From positions 558,001-622,000 of the forward strand of contig OY762936.1 in the NCBI GenBank assembly GCA_963666935.1: DNA of 64,000 bases, in the 5' to 3' direction. Positions 51,402 through 59,845 of this stretch are shown in pieces (the first letter of the stretch is position 1; each line of letters starts with the position of its first letter). A model generated the notes under the pieces. The model worked only from the letters and a program-made list of their open reading frames with translations. It had not been told where the DNA came from and did not search any database. This DNA is from G963666935 sp963666935. Its GTDB lineage: Bacteria; Bacillota; Clostridia; Christensenellales; CAG-138. The translations under genes were made by a program, and so were the position numbers.

Positions 51402-52919
51402 ATGATTCAGTTGAAAAACGTGTCCTTCTCCTACGCCCTTGGAGAAAACGCTGGCGGCCTTCACGATATAAATTTGACTATTAGCGACGGCGAAATGATC
51501 CTCCTGTGCGGGGAATCCGGCTGTGGGAAAACGACGCTAACAAGGCTAATAAACGGGCTGATCCCCCACTATCATGAGGGTAAGTTGACCGGCGAGGTTT
51601 TAATAAACAACAAAGACATCGGAAAGCTTCCGCTGTATGAGACAGCAAAGCTGGTGGGCTCCGTTTTTCAGAATCCGCGCTCGCAGTTTTTTAATGTGGA
51701 TACCACAAGCGAGATAGCGTTCGGCTGCGAAAACAGAGGGCTGCCTGAGGATGAGATCAATAAAAGGATTACGGAAACTGTATCCGAATTCAAGATAGAA
51801 GCGCTCATGGACAGGAATATCTTTCAGTTGTCCGGCGGGGAGAGGCAGAAAATCGCCTGCGCTTCTGTTTCCGCCTGCCGTCCCGATGTCTTGGTGCTTG
51901 ACGAGCCGTCTTCAAATCTCGACGCGGTTGCGGTCGAAGATCTGCGAAAGCTCGTTGCCACTTGGAAACGCAAGGGGAAAACGATCATTGCCGCTGAGCA
52001 TCGGCTGTATTATCTTAGGGAGTTGGCGGATCGCGTCGTGTACATGAAAGAAGGCAGGATCGAGCGCATATTTACTGCTGAAGGGCTGAAAATGATGACG
52101 GAAACCGGACTGTCAGGCATGGGGCTGCGCCCGCTGTATCTGGAATCCCTGGAACAAAGCGTTACTTCGTCCGATATATCGCGGGACCGGCTGTTGATCT
52201 CAAATTTTGTGTTTTCGTATAAGCGTCAAGCGTTGGCGGTGAATATCGACGCGCTTTCCGTTCCCAGGGGCGGCGTTGTCGCCGTGATCGGGCCAAACGG
52301 AGCCGGGAAAACCACCTTCGCCAGATGCCTGTGCGGGCTCACCAAGCGCTGCAAGGGGACGCTGACGAAGGACGGCAGGGTATACAAAAGAAAAGACCGT
52401 CTCAAATGCTGTTATATGGTAATGCAGGATGTCAATCACCAGCTGTTCACTGAAAGCGTGCTCGACGAAGTCCTCCTTGGCATGCCGGAGCAAAATGAGA
52501 AAAAGGTCGAAGAAATCCTTTCCGACCTTGACCTCCTGCCCATGAAGGAGCGGCACCCCATGTCCCTGTCTGGTGGCCAGAAACAGCGCGTAGCAATTGC
52601 AAGCGCCGTCGCTTCTGAAAAAGAGATCATTATATTCGACGAACCGACGAGCGGGCTTGACCTGCGCCATATGCACGAAGTGTCAGCCAACATACGGCAG
52701 CTTCAGGCGGCGGGGAAAACGCAGTTCATTATATCGCACGATATGGAATTCATATTGAAAAGTTGTACCTATGTCCTGCACCTCGATAGGGGACGCGTAT
52801 TCGACGATTATCCGCTCGACGACGCCGGGGCCGCAAAGCTGAAATCTTTTTTTCTGGGAAACGGCGGACGGAGCTCAGTTTTCCAAACGGAGTCTCCTTC
52901 GCTCCTGCGGAGTGGATAA
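51402..52919 (+). CDS. ECF transporter double ATPase (EcfA-EcfA' fusion)
   Basis: 505 residues with two full ABC domains. First: GESGCGKTT, LSGGERQKI, VLVLDEPSSNLD. Second: GPNGAGKTT, LSGGQKQRV, IIIFDEPTSGLD. The fusion replaces separate A1 and A2 subunits. AGGAGG lies 8 bases before the ATG. Completes the S-T-A set for energy-coupled uptake. Confidence 0.9.
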   Translation: MIQLKNVSFSYALGENAGGLHDINLTISDGEMILLCGESGCGKTTLTRLINGLIPHYHEGKLTGEVLINNKDIGKLPLYETAKLVGSVFQNPRSQFFNVDTTSEIAFGCENRGLPEDEINKRITETVSEFKIEALMDRNIFQLSGGERQKIACASVSACRPDVLVLDEPSSNLDAVAVEDLRKLVATWKRKGKTIIAAEHRLYYLRELADRVVYMKEGRIERIFTAEGLKMMTETGLSGMGLRPLYLESLEQSVTSSDISRDRLLISNFVFSYKRQALAVNIDALSVPRGGVVAVIGPNGAGKTTFARCLCGLTKRCKGTLTKDGRVYKRKDRLKCCYMVMQDVNHQLFTESVLDEVLLGMPEQNEKKVEEILSDLDLLPMKERHPMSLSGGQKQRVAIASAVASEKEIIIFDEPTSGLDLRHMHEVSANIRQLQAAGKTQFIISHDMEFILKSCTYVLHLDRGRVFDDYPLDDAGAAKLKSFFLGNGGRSSVFQTESPSLLRSG

Positions 52920-52933
52920 TATGCGTCAGACCA

Positions 52934-53070
52934 GGTTAGCGCGTTCTAACTTAATTATCAGGATTTTGGGAAAACCTATTGACAAACCGAGTTAGATTGA
53001 TTAAACTGTGATCTGATTAGGGGAGCCTAACCGATTATTTGGCACCCGGATTAGACGAGCCTAATCCGGG
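52934..53070 (+). promoter_or_regulatory. Promoter with three or more DtxR-type operators before feoA remnant
   Basis: TTGACA (52979-52984), 17 bases, TAAACT (53002-53007). Dyads: GGTTAGCGCGTTCTAACT (52934-52951), GATTAGGGGAGCCTAACC (53015-53032) and CCGGATTAG-N6-CTAATCCGG (53046-53069). A further GTTAG half-site lies in the spacer. The densest operator array in the window. Confidence 0.8.
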
Positions 53071-53089
53071 CAATATGGAGGAGGACACC

Positions 53090-53221
53090 ATGATGCCATT
53101 AACACTTGCATCCGTTGGCGAGGAAAACATGATTAAAAAAGTCGGCGGAAAAGCAAAGATCAAAAAGCATTTGGAAGACCTTGGCTTTATCGCCGGAGGC
53201 AATGTTAAGATGCAGGTATAA
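53090..53221 (+). pseudogene. Truncated FeoA-like gene
   Basis: 43 codons with GGAGGAGG 5 bases before the ATG. The N-terminal half of FeoA is plain (PLTLASVGEENMIKKVGGKA, LEDLGFIAGGNVKMQV) but it stops where the SH3-like barrel should continue; FeoA is normally about 70-75 residues. FeoB is absent. Strong promoter and operators remain in front of the stump. Confidence 0.7.
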
Positions 53222-53243
53222 AGCTGTTCAAAGAATAATAAAA

Positions 53244-53283
53244 CCGACGCCACCTCACTAGATATTCAGCAATGCGGCGTCGG
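53244..53283. terminator. Hairpin between feoA remnant and DtxR gene
   Basis: CCGACGCC (53244-53251) pairs with GGCGTCGG (53276-53283), long loop, followed by TATATTTAT. Confidence 0.5.
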
Positions 53284-53312
53284 CTATATTTATGTCTTTT
53301 ATGATTTTGCTT

Positions 53313-53678
53313 TCAGTCATTTTTCACGTGTTTACAAATAGCCTCAAACGTTTTCTCGCTTAGGTCATGCTCGATCTTGCAGGCGTCCGTGCGGGCCGTT
53401 TCAGCGTCCACACCCAAGGCGATAAGAATATCTGTCAGAAGTTTGTGGCGTTCATACATGCGCGAAGCAATTTCCATACCGGATTCTGTCAGCGTAATCA
53501 GATTGTCCGCATCCATGGTGATGTATCCGTTTTCACGGAGACGTTTGGTGGCATAGGTAACGCTGGGTTTTTTAACACCCAGCTCATCTGCGATGTCGAT
53601 AGACCGAATATACCCATGCTTTTCGTGAAGCATCAGCATCATTTCAAGATAATCCTCGGCAGATTTTCGGATTTCCAT
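53313..53678 (-). CDS. DtxR/MntR-family iron- or manganese-dependent repressor
   Basis: 121 residues, MntR-like without SH3 domain. HTH in SIDIADELGVKKPSVTYATK, wing LITLTESG, metal-binding region RMYERHKLLTDILIALGVD and DACKIEHDLSEKTFEAI. It lies at the end of the ABC/ECF/FeoA locus and is the best candidate for the protein that reads the RRTTAG-N6-CTAAYY operators, one of which (53711-53727) covers its own upstream region. Confidence 0.88.
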   Translation of the reverse strand: MEIRKSAEDYLEMMLMLHEKHGYIRSIDIADELGVKKPSVTYATKRLRENGYITMDADNLITLTESGMEIASRMYERHKLLTDILIALGVDAETARTDACKIEHDLSEKTFEAICKHVKND

Positions 53679-53710
53679 TTCATTTACCCTCCGCCTGATT
53701 ATACATACAC

Positions 53711-53808
53711 GTTAACACACTCTAACCAAAAAAGCAAGTTGCCAGCACCAGGGATTGACAACAGAAAATAAAAAGGAATAAACTCAATATGATTAGAGTA
53801 GTCTAATC
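53711..53808. promoter_or_regulatory. DtxR-type operators between DtxR gene and methyltransferase pseudogene
   Basis: GTTAACACACTCTAACC (53711-53727) and GATTAGAGTAGTCTAATC (53791-53808, perfect in its 7-base arms). TTGACA at 53755-53760 with TAAACT 18 bases on serves the rightward pseudogene. Confidence 0.7.
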
Positions 53809-53917
53809 GAATTTGATTTGGCCTGGTGATTTGCAGGGAATCACTTCCATATAGAAAATAAATCTACGCAAAAGTTGGTGCATTCTTATCTTTGTATAAA
53901 AATTGGAGGAGAATCAT

Positions 53918-54181
53918 TTGGATACACAACTTTACGAAACAATGTTGAAAAAACATCCGGGAGGCCACCATAATGCGGAAATTTCCTGGGATTCAAGGGC
54001 AAGGCTTTTGGGTTAATCGCAGAAAAGAAGCGGGATAGACAGTTCCGTGAAGGTCACGGAGCTGTTACTAGGGAAAGGGCTGCTGAAGAGCTTCGACGTA
54101 CTAGACATCGCGGGAGGCACCGGGCGATACGCGGTTCCTTTTGCCGCCTATGCCAATGAAGTTACCAAGCAACTCAACTAA
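53918..54181 (+). pseudogene. Class I SAM methyltransferase remnant
   Basis: TTG start with GGAGG upstream; 32 codons (LKKHPGGHHNAEISWDSRAR), TAA at 54014-54016, then 54 more codons with motif I FDVLDIAGGTGRYAVPF and stop at 54181. Only the N-terminal third of a methyltransferase is left. It still has a promoter and DtxR-type operator. Confidence 0.65.
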
Positions 54182-54298
54182 CAATAAGGCTTTTTTTGCT
54201 GTTTCCAATGCTTCAGTTTCTTGTTCAGACAAATTGTGTTCTTGTTGCATTTTAATAATATTATCGATATATTTATAAGAAGTTGCAAACTGGTTCAT
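54101..54298 (-). CDS. Small hypothetical ORF, probably truncated
   Basis: 65 codons with GAGG 9 bases before the ATG at 54298. The first 45 residues (MNQFATSYKYIDNIIKMQQE, then an acidic helix) look gene-like; the last 16 run antisense through the methyltransferase remnant, so the original end is lost. No family recognised. Confidence 0.35.
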   Translation of the reverse strand: MNQFATSYKYIDNIIKMQQEHNLSEQETEALETAKKALLLVELLGNFIGIGGKRNRVSPGASRDV

Positions 54299-54399
54299 CC
54301 ATTATCGCCTCAAATGGTAGCATAACCGTATAGCACATTTTTATGTTGAGTTTGGGATACTATGCTTAACAGAAACAGTGTTTTTCTTGTAACATTTTA

Positions 54400-54565
54400 A
54401 TACCCGTGGTGCCCAAATGATGCCCAACGCTCCAAAAAGTATTTGTATAACGGTTACGGCAACTTATAAGACGAAACGCCGGAAACCTTGAAATTAAAGG
54501 GTTTTCGGCGTTATCCCATAAAGAGTTATAAAGCGAAAAATGCCGGTTTTTGGCCAAAAATGCCC
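54400..54565. repeat. Right-end repeat of the 43 kb element, copy B
   Basis: About 165 bases related to 11406-11572, with TGGTGCCC (54407) and TGATGCCC (54418) at the same 11-base spacing and the same AAATGCCCCTCGAAAT junction. The stretch 54299-54399 holds nothing else. Confidence 0.7.
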
Positions 54566-54621
54566 CTCGAAATCAGTTTGCGAGCAATCGTACGTGGGTT
54601 CGAATCCCACCCTCTCCGCCA
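54566..54621 (+). repeat. attachment-site repeat 3 (tRNA-Ser 3' part)
   Basis: 56 bases, identical to repeats 1 and 2 except CGTACG for CGCACG in the variable arm. Right boundary of the integrated region. Confidence 0.85.
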
Positions 54622-54622
54622 T

Positions 54623-54658
54623 AAAGCAAAAGGGCATCCACGGATGCCCTTTTGCTTT
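54623..54658 (+). terminator. Hairpin after attachment repeat 3
   Basis: A 17-base perfect stem (AAAGCAAAAGGGCATCC with its complement, 54623-54658). Probably the original terminator of the tRNA-Ser gene. The remainder to 54915 holds no gene I can support. Confidence 0.75.
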
Positions 54659-54915
54659 ACGAACTCTTTGTGGGAATTCGAAGCCGCGTGTGGCAGAATT
54701 TTTTATACTCATAACGCTGTGCGCTTATCTGTCATCACTTGTCCCTCTTACCTAAATGATGTATAATACGCAACAAGTTTACTGGCAAGTAGTGGATTGC
54801 GAACTGAAAGCAGCCTTTTATTTAGAGAATCTCAAATTTCGCCCCTTGACTTTGACATTGTGTTAAGGCTTATCCTGTAATTGCAAACCGGATTGCAAGT
54901 GAAAGAAGGTGCGCT

Positions 54916-55740
54916 ATGTTCAAAATAGGCGAGTTTTCAAGGCTCGTGCGGGTCTCGCCCCGGATGCTGCGGCACTATGAAAAGTGCGGACTCTTTTATC
55001 CTGCTGAGATTGACAGGTTCACAGGCTACCGTCAATACAGCGCCGGGCAGATTCTGCTGCTCACCAATATCGTCACACTGCGGGATATGGGCTTTCCCAT
55101 TGAGGAAATAGGTGATATTCTGCCGCACTTTGACGATCATACCTATATGGACAGAGTACTGCGCACTAAAATGGCTGCGGTGAAGTCGACCATCAAAGCC
55201 GAACAAGAGAAACTTTATATGCTCATGCAAATGAGCGATACGATGCGAAAGGAGCGCAGTATTATGGTCTATGAGGTTCAGTTACAGAAGTTGCCTTCAG
55301 TTAAGGTGCTGTCCCTGAGGAGTATCATCCCCCACTATCGGGATGAGGGGATGCTCTGGGAAAAGCTTGGAAAGTTTATCGGCGAGAATCAAGTGCAGGG
55401 TCACAACGACGGATATTCCACCTACTTTGATGAGGAATACAAAGAAGAAAACCCCGACGTGGAAATTGCCATCCCGGTAGATACCCTGGGCGAAAGCAAA
55501 GGGGAATTTGCATACAAAGAGTATGACGAAATCCCGTTGGCCGCGACGGTCCGTTTTTCCGGCCCCTTTGACGGTGGTTACGATGCCGCCGGTGAAAAAC
55601 TCGCAAATTGGATGGAGGAAAACGGCTACGCCTTTGACGGCCCCCTCCGTGGGCATGTTATTGTCTCACCTGACGATGACAGTAACCAGGAAAACTGGAT
55701 GACGGAGCTTCAGGCCCCAGTTAAAAAACGGGATGACTAA
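54916..55740 (+). CDS. MerR-family regulator with GyrI-like effector domain
   Basis: 274 residues. N-terminal MerR HTH (FKIGEFSRLVRVSPRMLRHY, TGYRQYSAGQ), coiled linker, then an AraC-effector/GyrI-like ligand-binding domain (about 118-265) as in BmrR-type multidrug sensors. AAGAAGGTG precedes the ATG. No target gene is adjacent downstream. Confidence 0.87.
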   Translation: MFKIGEFSRLVRVSPRMLRHYEKCGLFYPAEIDRFTGYRQYSAGQILLLTNIVTLRDMGFPIEEIGDILPHFDDHTYMDRVLRTKMAAVKSTIKAEQEKLYMLMQMSDTMRKERSIMVYEVQLQKLPSVKVLSLRSIIPHYRDEGMLWEKLGKFIGENQVQGHNDGYSTYFDEEYKEENPDVEIAIPVDTLGESKGEFAYKEYDEIPLAATVRFSGPFDGGYDAAGEKLANWMEENGYAFDGPLRGHVIVSPDDDSNQENWMTELQAPVKKRDD

Positions 55741-55900
55741 TCCAATGTCCTGCAATGAGCTTTCTTGTGGTCAACGGCAAGGGTGAAATTTTCGCAAACA
55801 TCATGAAATCAACTTGTCTGACCAAACAAGGTTGTGCCTGAAAAGATGATCACGAGCAGGATCCTGAAGGCCGAAATCGAATCCTGTTCCACTACAAATC

Positions 55901-55937
55901 AAAAGCCCCTTAAAAACATTTGTTTTCAGGGGCTTTT
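55901..55937. terminator. Terminator after the MerR gene
   Basis: AAAAGCCCCT (55901-55910) pairs with AGGGGCTTTT (55928-55937). Confidence 0.65.
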
Positions 55938-56027
55938 CCTAGGGGATCATATTTCTGCCCAATTCAAAAAAATGGCGCCGTATGCGGCTAAATAACTATA
56001 AAAGCAGCACGAAACTGCTTTTTTATA

Positions 56028-56391
56028 TCAGAGCTTTTTATATTGCCTGCGAATTGCCTCAAAGGTTTCTTCGCTCAGATCGTGCTCTATTTTGCATGCA
56101 TCCGCTCGGGCGATATCAATGGGAACGCCAAACGCGACAAGATAATTCGTAAGCAGCTTATGGCGCTCATATATGTGTACGGCGATTTCCTTTCCTTTTT
56201 CCGTCAGAGATATCCTGCTATCCTCGTTCATAATAATATAGCCATTTTCCCTCAAAAGCTTTGTCGCAAAGAATACCTGAGTTTTTTGACGTGAAGCTCT
56301 TGGCAATATCGATAGAACGGATATAGCCGTGCTTTTCCTGAAGCATCAGCATCATTTCAAGATAATCTTCGACGGACTTCCGTATTTCCAT
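56028..56391 (-). pseudogene. DtxR-family gene broken by a frameshift
   Basis: ATG 56391 opens MEIRKSVEDYLEMMLMLQEK and reads to SIDIAKSF. The rest (RQKTQVFFATKLLRENGYII to YKKL at 56028) is in another frame, the shift lying near 56290-56305 in the HTH. Close relative of the intact gene at 53313: the first 30 residues are nearly the same. It stands outside the right attachment repeat, so it is probably the resident chromosomal copy. Confidence 0.75.
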
Positions 56392-56573
56392 GCCAAGTCA
56401 TCCGGCTTCCCTCCGATTTATCATTAATGCAACACAGTTTGGTTATGGGCGCGAATGGAAAATGAAACAACGCTCCAGATAGCGCAAGCAAAAGGAGCGC
56501 CGATAAACGCGTCGACGCCCCCGTATTGTTTTGAACTTCTTTGCCCCAATGACGGCAAAAATTTTGAGGCGGC

Positions 56574-57329
56574 TTACCTGCAGTAAATTTGCAGGGCATC
56601 GCGCAAAAATTCGGCGCACCCAGGGGCAATGGCATCGTAGTACGCCTTGAAGCGCGGGTCGTCCACATAGGTTTGGGCAATTTCAAGGTGCGCCTCCTTT
56701 GAATAGCTGGGCCAATAATAACATAACCACTCTTTGTGTAAGGCGCACGTCTGTTGCGCAAGCGCGCAGGCGGGATCGTGCTGTGCAATGGCGGCCTTCA
56801 GGGACTCGTTAATCTGATCGGACAGGTTTTGCACTTTCTCATATTGTTCAGCAGTCAGTCCCATCAATTTGGCATTGCTGGCATCCACAACGGCATCCCC
56901 GTATTTTTCACGAATTTCTTTACCGTACTTTTTTTCGTTTCCTTCAAGCATTTTCTGCTTGAACCCTTCAAATTTTTCTTTGTCGTTCATGATTGTATCT
57001 CCTTTCACTGCGGCAATGGTTTTTTCCACGTTGGCAATGAGCAGTTCCAATTGTTCTTTTTTTACTTTCAGCGCCGACAGATGGCCCTGCAGTGCTGTTG
57101 CCTGATCATAATCCTTTGACCATACGATGTGCTTGATCTCTTCAAGCTGCAAGCCCAGCTCACGGTAAAACAGAATTTGCTGCAGCAAATCCACCTCCTT
57201 TTGGCCATATACTCGATAGCCGTTGCCGCTGATCCGTCCCGGGGACAACAAGCCGATTTCATCGTAATAGCGCAGGGTTCGGCCGCTAACTTTAGCCAGC
57301 TTCGCCAACTGATTGATGCGATACTCCAT
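56574..57329 (-). CDS. MerR-family regulator with TipAS domain
   Basis: 251 residues from the ATG at 57329 (AAAGGG upstream). MerR HTH (RINQLAKLAKVSGRTLRYYD, SGNGYRVYG), coiled coil, then a TipAS antibiotic-recognition domain (about 130-250, KEWLCYYWPSYSKEAHLEIA). Relatives sense thiopeptides or drugs. No obvious target beside it. Confidence 0.88.
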   Translation of the reverse strand: MEYRINQLAKLAKVSGRTLRYYDEIGLLSPGRISGNGYRVYGQKEVDLLQQILFYRELGLQLEEIKHIVWSKDYDQATALQGHLSALKVKKEQLELLIANVEKTIAAVKGDTIMNDKEKFEGFKQKMLEGNEKKYGKEIREKYGDAVVDASNAKLMGLTAEQYEKVQNLSDQINESLKAAIAQHDPACALAQQTCALHKEWLCYYWPSYSKEAHLEIAQTYVDDPRFKAYYDAIAPGCAEFLRDALQIYCR

Positions 57330-57409
57330 ATTCATCCCTTTCCAATCCGGATTGCTTGAGCTAAGCAGAGTATAAACCATTACGCAACGTGAATGTCAAT
57401 GCCTGTTTT

Positions 57410-57436
57410 AAAAAAGCCCGCTTCAGGATGAAGCGG
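57410..57436 (-). terminator. Terminator after TrkH remnant
   Basis: Minus strand CCGCTTC-ATCCT-GAAGCGG followed by GCTTTTTT. Confidence 0.65.
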
Positions 57437-57464
57437 AGGAAAGGTCATCTGAAATCATTACCAT

Positions 57465-57593
57465 CTAACCCTTATATTTGTTGAAATCCCTCTTGATCAC
57501 GCTGAAGCCGGAGTAAATGTCGATCAGTATGATAAAGATCTCAAGCCGCCCCAACAACATGCCAAAGATCTCGACGATAGAGGATAAAAATTT
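57465..57593 (-). pseudogene. C-terminal fragment of a TrkH/KtrB-type K+ channel gene
   Basis: The minus frame ending at TAG 57467-57465 encodes LSSIVEIFGMLLGRLEIFII and KRDFNKYKG, resembling the last helix of TrkH (the GMLLGRLEIF motif). No upstream part exists: the PhoH gene promoter follows. The gap 57330-57681 is otherwise empty. Confidence 0.5.
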
Positions 57594-57681
57594 TGCATGA
57601 AAATGATAAAATCCATATATTTTGAACGCATTCAAGTGTATCATTATAGATAGAGATCGAACAAAACAAGGAGGTAAGACT

Positions 57682-59070
57682 GTGAAGAAAAGTTATGTCC
57701 TTGATACGAACGTTCTTCTTCAATCACCCTATGCCATCTATGCGTTTGGGGATAACGATGTGATTATTCCCGAGGTCGTTCTCGAAGAGCTTGACCGATT
57801 TAAGAAGGAGGCTTCCGAGAACGGCGCGAATGCAAGGCAAGTGGCCCGCATGCTGGATTCGATTCGGGAAAAAGGTGACCTGGCAAAAGGGGTTGAGCTT
57901 CCGGGTGGCGGCAACTTGCGCATTGAACTCAATTACCGGGACGTTGAACTTCCAGAAGGATGGGATTCCCATAAACCGGATAACAGAATATTGAAGATAT
58001 GCAAGGGGCTCCGCATGCGCGGAGAGAACGCCATCCTTGTTACGAAGGATATCTTTGAGCGCATCAAGGGAGATATCATCGGCATTACCGCGCAGGACTT
58101 CCAAAACGAACAGGTTGTAAAGCCGGATTCTCAATACCGGGGGCGCGTTGAGTTGTTTACAACGGGAAGGAAGCTTAACGAGTTCTATGAAAAAGGCTAC
58201 CTAAATCCCAAGTATGTTTTTGCCATCGATGCCGATACCGGCGAAAAGCAGACGCAGGTGGAATTAATCCGAAACGAGTTTACCACGCTGCATGGCGTCG
58301 ACAGCGTAAAGCAATGCGCGCTGGCGCGGTTTGACGGAATGCAATTGGTACCCCTGCAATACGTAGAAGAGCGCCCCTTTGGCATAAAGCCGCGGAACGT
58401 GGGGCAGCGTTTTATGCAGGAAGCTTTGATGATGAGCGCGGAAGAAGCCCCGCTTGTGATCGTGAAAGGGGCCGCCGGAACGGCAAAAACCTTCTTTTCC
58501 CTTGCCGTGGGGCTGCATCGGATCATAAACCAGGGGGATAGGCAGTACCGCAAAATCCTGGTGCTCCGGCCAAACGTCAAATTCGACGAGGATATCGGCT
58601 ACCTGCCCGGAAGCGAAACGGAAAAGCTTGCTCCATTTATGCGGGCGGTGATCGATAACCTGGAGGTGCTTGTCGATAACAACGAAGGGGAACGATATAA
58701 TAACGAAAGCGAACTCAAAGACAAGGTGGATGAGTTTTTCGACCGCGGCGTGATTGTCACGGAAGCGATTGCGTATTTAAGGGGGCGCTCCATTCAAAAA
58801 AATTGGGTGATCATTGACGAAGCACAAAACCTGACCCCCAAGCAGGTAAAAGGCATTGTTACGCGCGCGGGCAACGGAACAAAGATTATGCTCATCGGCG
58901 ATCCCAACCAGATTGATCATCCATACCTCGACAGCCGCACAAATGGCCTGTGCTTCGCGTCGGAACGTATGAAGGGGAGTGAGTATTGCTGCCAGCTAAC
59001 CATGGAAGACCAAGAGTGCGAGCGTAGCCCCTTGGCTTTCGACAGCGCGGCACGAATGACGACTTTTTGA
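57682..59070 (+). CDS. PhoH-family protein with N-terminal PIN domain
   Basis: 462 residues from a GTG at 57682 (AGGAGG 7 bases before). PIN ribonuclease domain at about 1-135 (YVLDTNVLLQSP, VVLEELD, NRILKICKGL, TKD) and PhoH ATPase at about 240-460 with Walker A GAAGTAKT and Walker B WVIIDEAQN. PhoH2-type proteins are RNA helicase/RNase enzymes. The Walker A has Ala where Gly is usual. Confidence 0.9.
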   Translation: MKKSYVLDTNVLLQSPYAIYAFGDNDVIIPEVVLEELDRFKKEASENGANARQVARMLDSIREKGDLAKGVELPGGGNLRIELNYRDVELPEGWDSHKPDNRILKICKGLRMRGENAILVTKDIFERIKGDIIGITAQDFQNEQVVKPDSQYRGRVELFTTGRKLNEFYEKGYLNPKYVFAIDADTGEKQTQVELIRNEFTTLHGVDSVKQCALARFDGMQLVPLQYVEERPFGIKPRNVGQRFMQEALMMSAEEAPLVIVKGAAGTAKTFFSLAVGLHRIINQGDRQYRKILVLRPNVKFDEDIGYLPGSETEKLAPFMRAVIDNLEVLVDNNEGERYNNESELKDKVDEFFDRGVIVTEAIAYLRGRSIQKNWVIIDEAQNLTPKQVKGIVTRAGNGTKIMLIGDPNQIDHPYLDSRTNGLCFASERMKGSEYCCQLTMEDQECERSPLAFDSAARMTTF

Positions 59071-59159
59071 ATAGAAAGAAATTTGCAGAAGCTTTACTCA
59101 ATATTAATCTATTTATGGAAAAGCAGTGCTATCCTTGAGTCAGAAAGGGATGATGCGAC

Positions 59160-59783
59160 TTGAATCAGCATTCTCATATTCTGATGGGAAGCCTGCTGTG
59201 CGAATATGTAAGGGAAAAGCACGGCATCTATTTGGATAAGAACCACTTTCTGTACGGCAATGTGGCACCCGATTTTCGCATTTCCATCGTGACCTGTCCG
59301 CATTATTTTAAAAACAGGCAGGGTTTCGTTCACAGGGAAATGGAAGCGCTGATAAGTACTAGCCTTGCGTCCGCAAATATCGGGGAAGAATATTCGATGC
59401 AGTTGGGAATCATCTGCCACTATTATTCTGATTTCTTTTGTCTGGCGCACAACGACAGCAAAATGATGAGAAATATTGTGACGCACAGGAAATACGAACG
59501 CAACCTGCAACGCCGGCTTAACGGCATGGTAAAAAGCGTGGACTTGGTTGAGCTGATACAGACAGATGTTTTTGTGATGGATCAGACGGCATTGTCTATA
59601 AGCAGAAGGCTCAAAGGGCTGCATAGTGAATACCTTAAAACGGAACCTTCTTGTGAAACGGATCTTCTGTATGCCTTACACGCAGGTGCCGAAACGATTG
59701 TTTCACTGGTCAATTGCTCTGTAACGCAGGGCGCTTATGAAAATGCACGCCTGTACCCTGCCTATGCGGCCGTTGCAGGATAA
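59160..59783 (+). CDS. Zinc-dependent phospholipase C-family protein
   Basis: 207 residues from a TTG start (AAGGGA upstream). His/Asp-rich metal-binding pattern: MNQHSHILMG, GNVAPDF, FVHREME and GIICHYYSDFFCLAHND, as in the zinc-dependent PLC-like family of Clostridia. No signal peptide, so probably cytosolic. Substrate unknown. Confidence 0.75.
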   Translation: MNQHSHILMGSLLCEYVREKHGIYLDKNHFLYGNVAPDFRISIVTCPHYFKNRQGFVHREMEALISTSLASANIGEEYSMQLGIICHYYSDFFCLAHNDSKMMRNIVTHRKYERNLQRRLNGMVKSVDLVELIQTDVFVMDQTALSISRRLKGLHSEYLKTEPSCETDLLYALHAGAETIVSLVNCSVTQGAYENARLYPAYAAVAG

Positions 59784-59802
59784 GCCCTTTTTTGACAGTT
59801 TA

Positions 59803-59826
59803 AAAGCGGCGCGTTTGCGCCGCTTT
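59803..59826. terminator. Bidirectional terminator
   Basis: AAAGCGGCGC (59803-59812), loop GTTT, GCGCCGCTTT (59817-59826), between convergent genes. Confidence 0.75.
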
Positions 59827-59845
59827 ACTTTGCTGGTTTCCCGGT

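Noticed and set aside
9036..54621. A complete conjugative element
   Set aside because: No VirB4, VirD4/coupling protein or other transfer-pore gene was seen; only MobC and a frameshifted relaxase.
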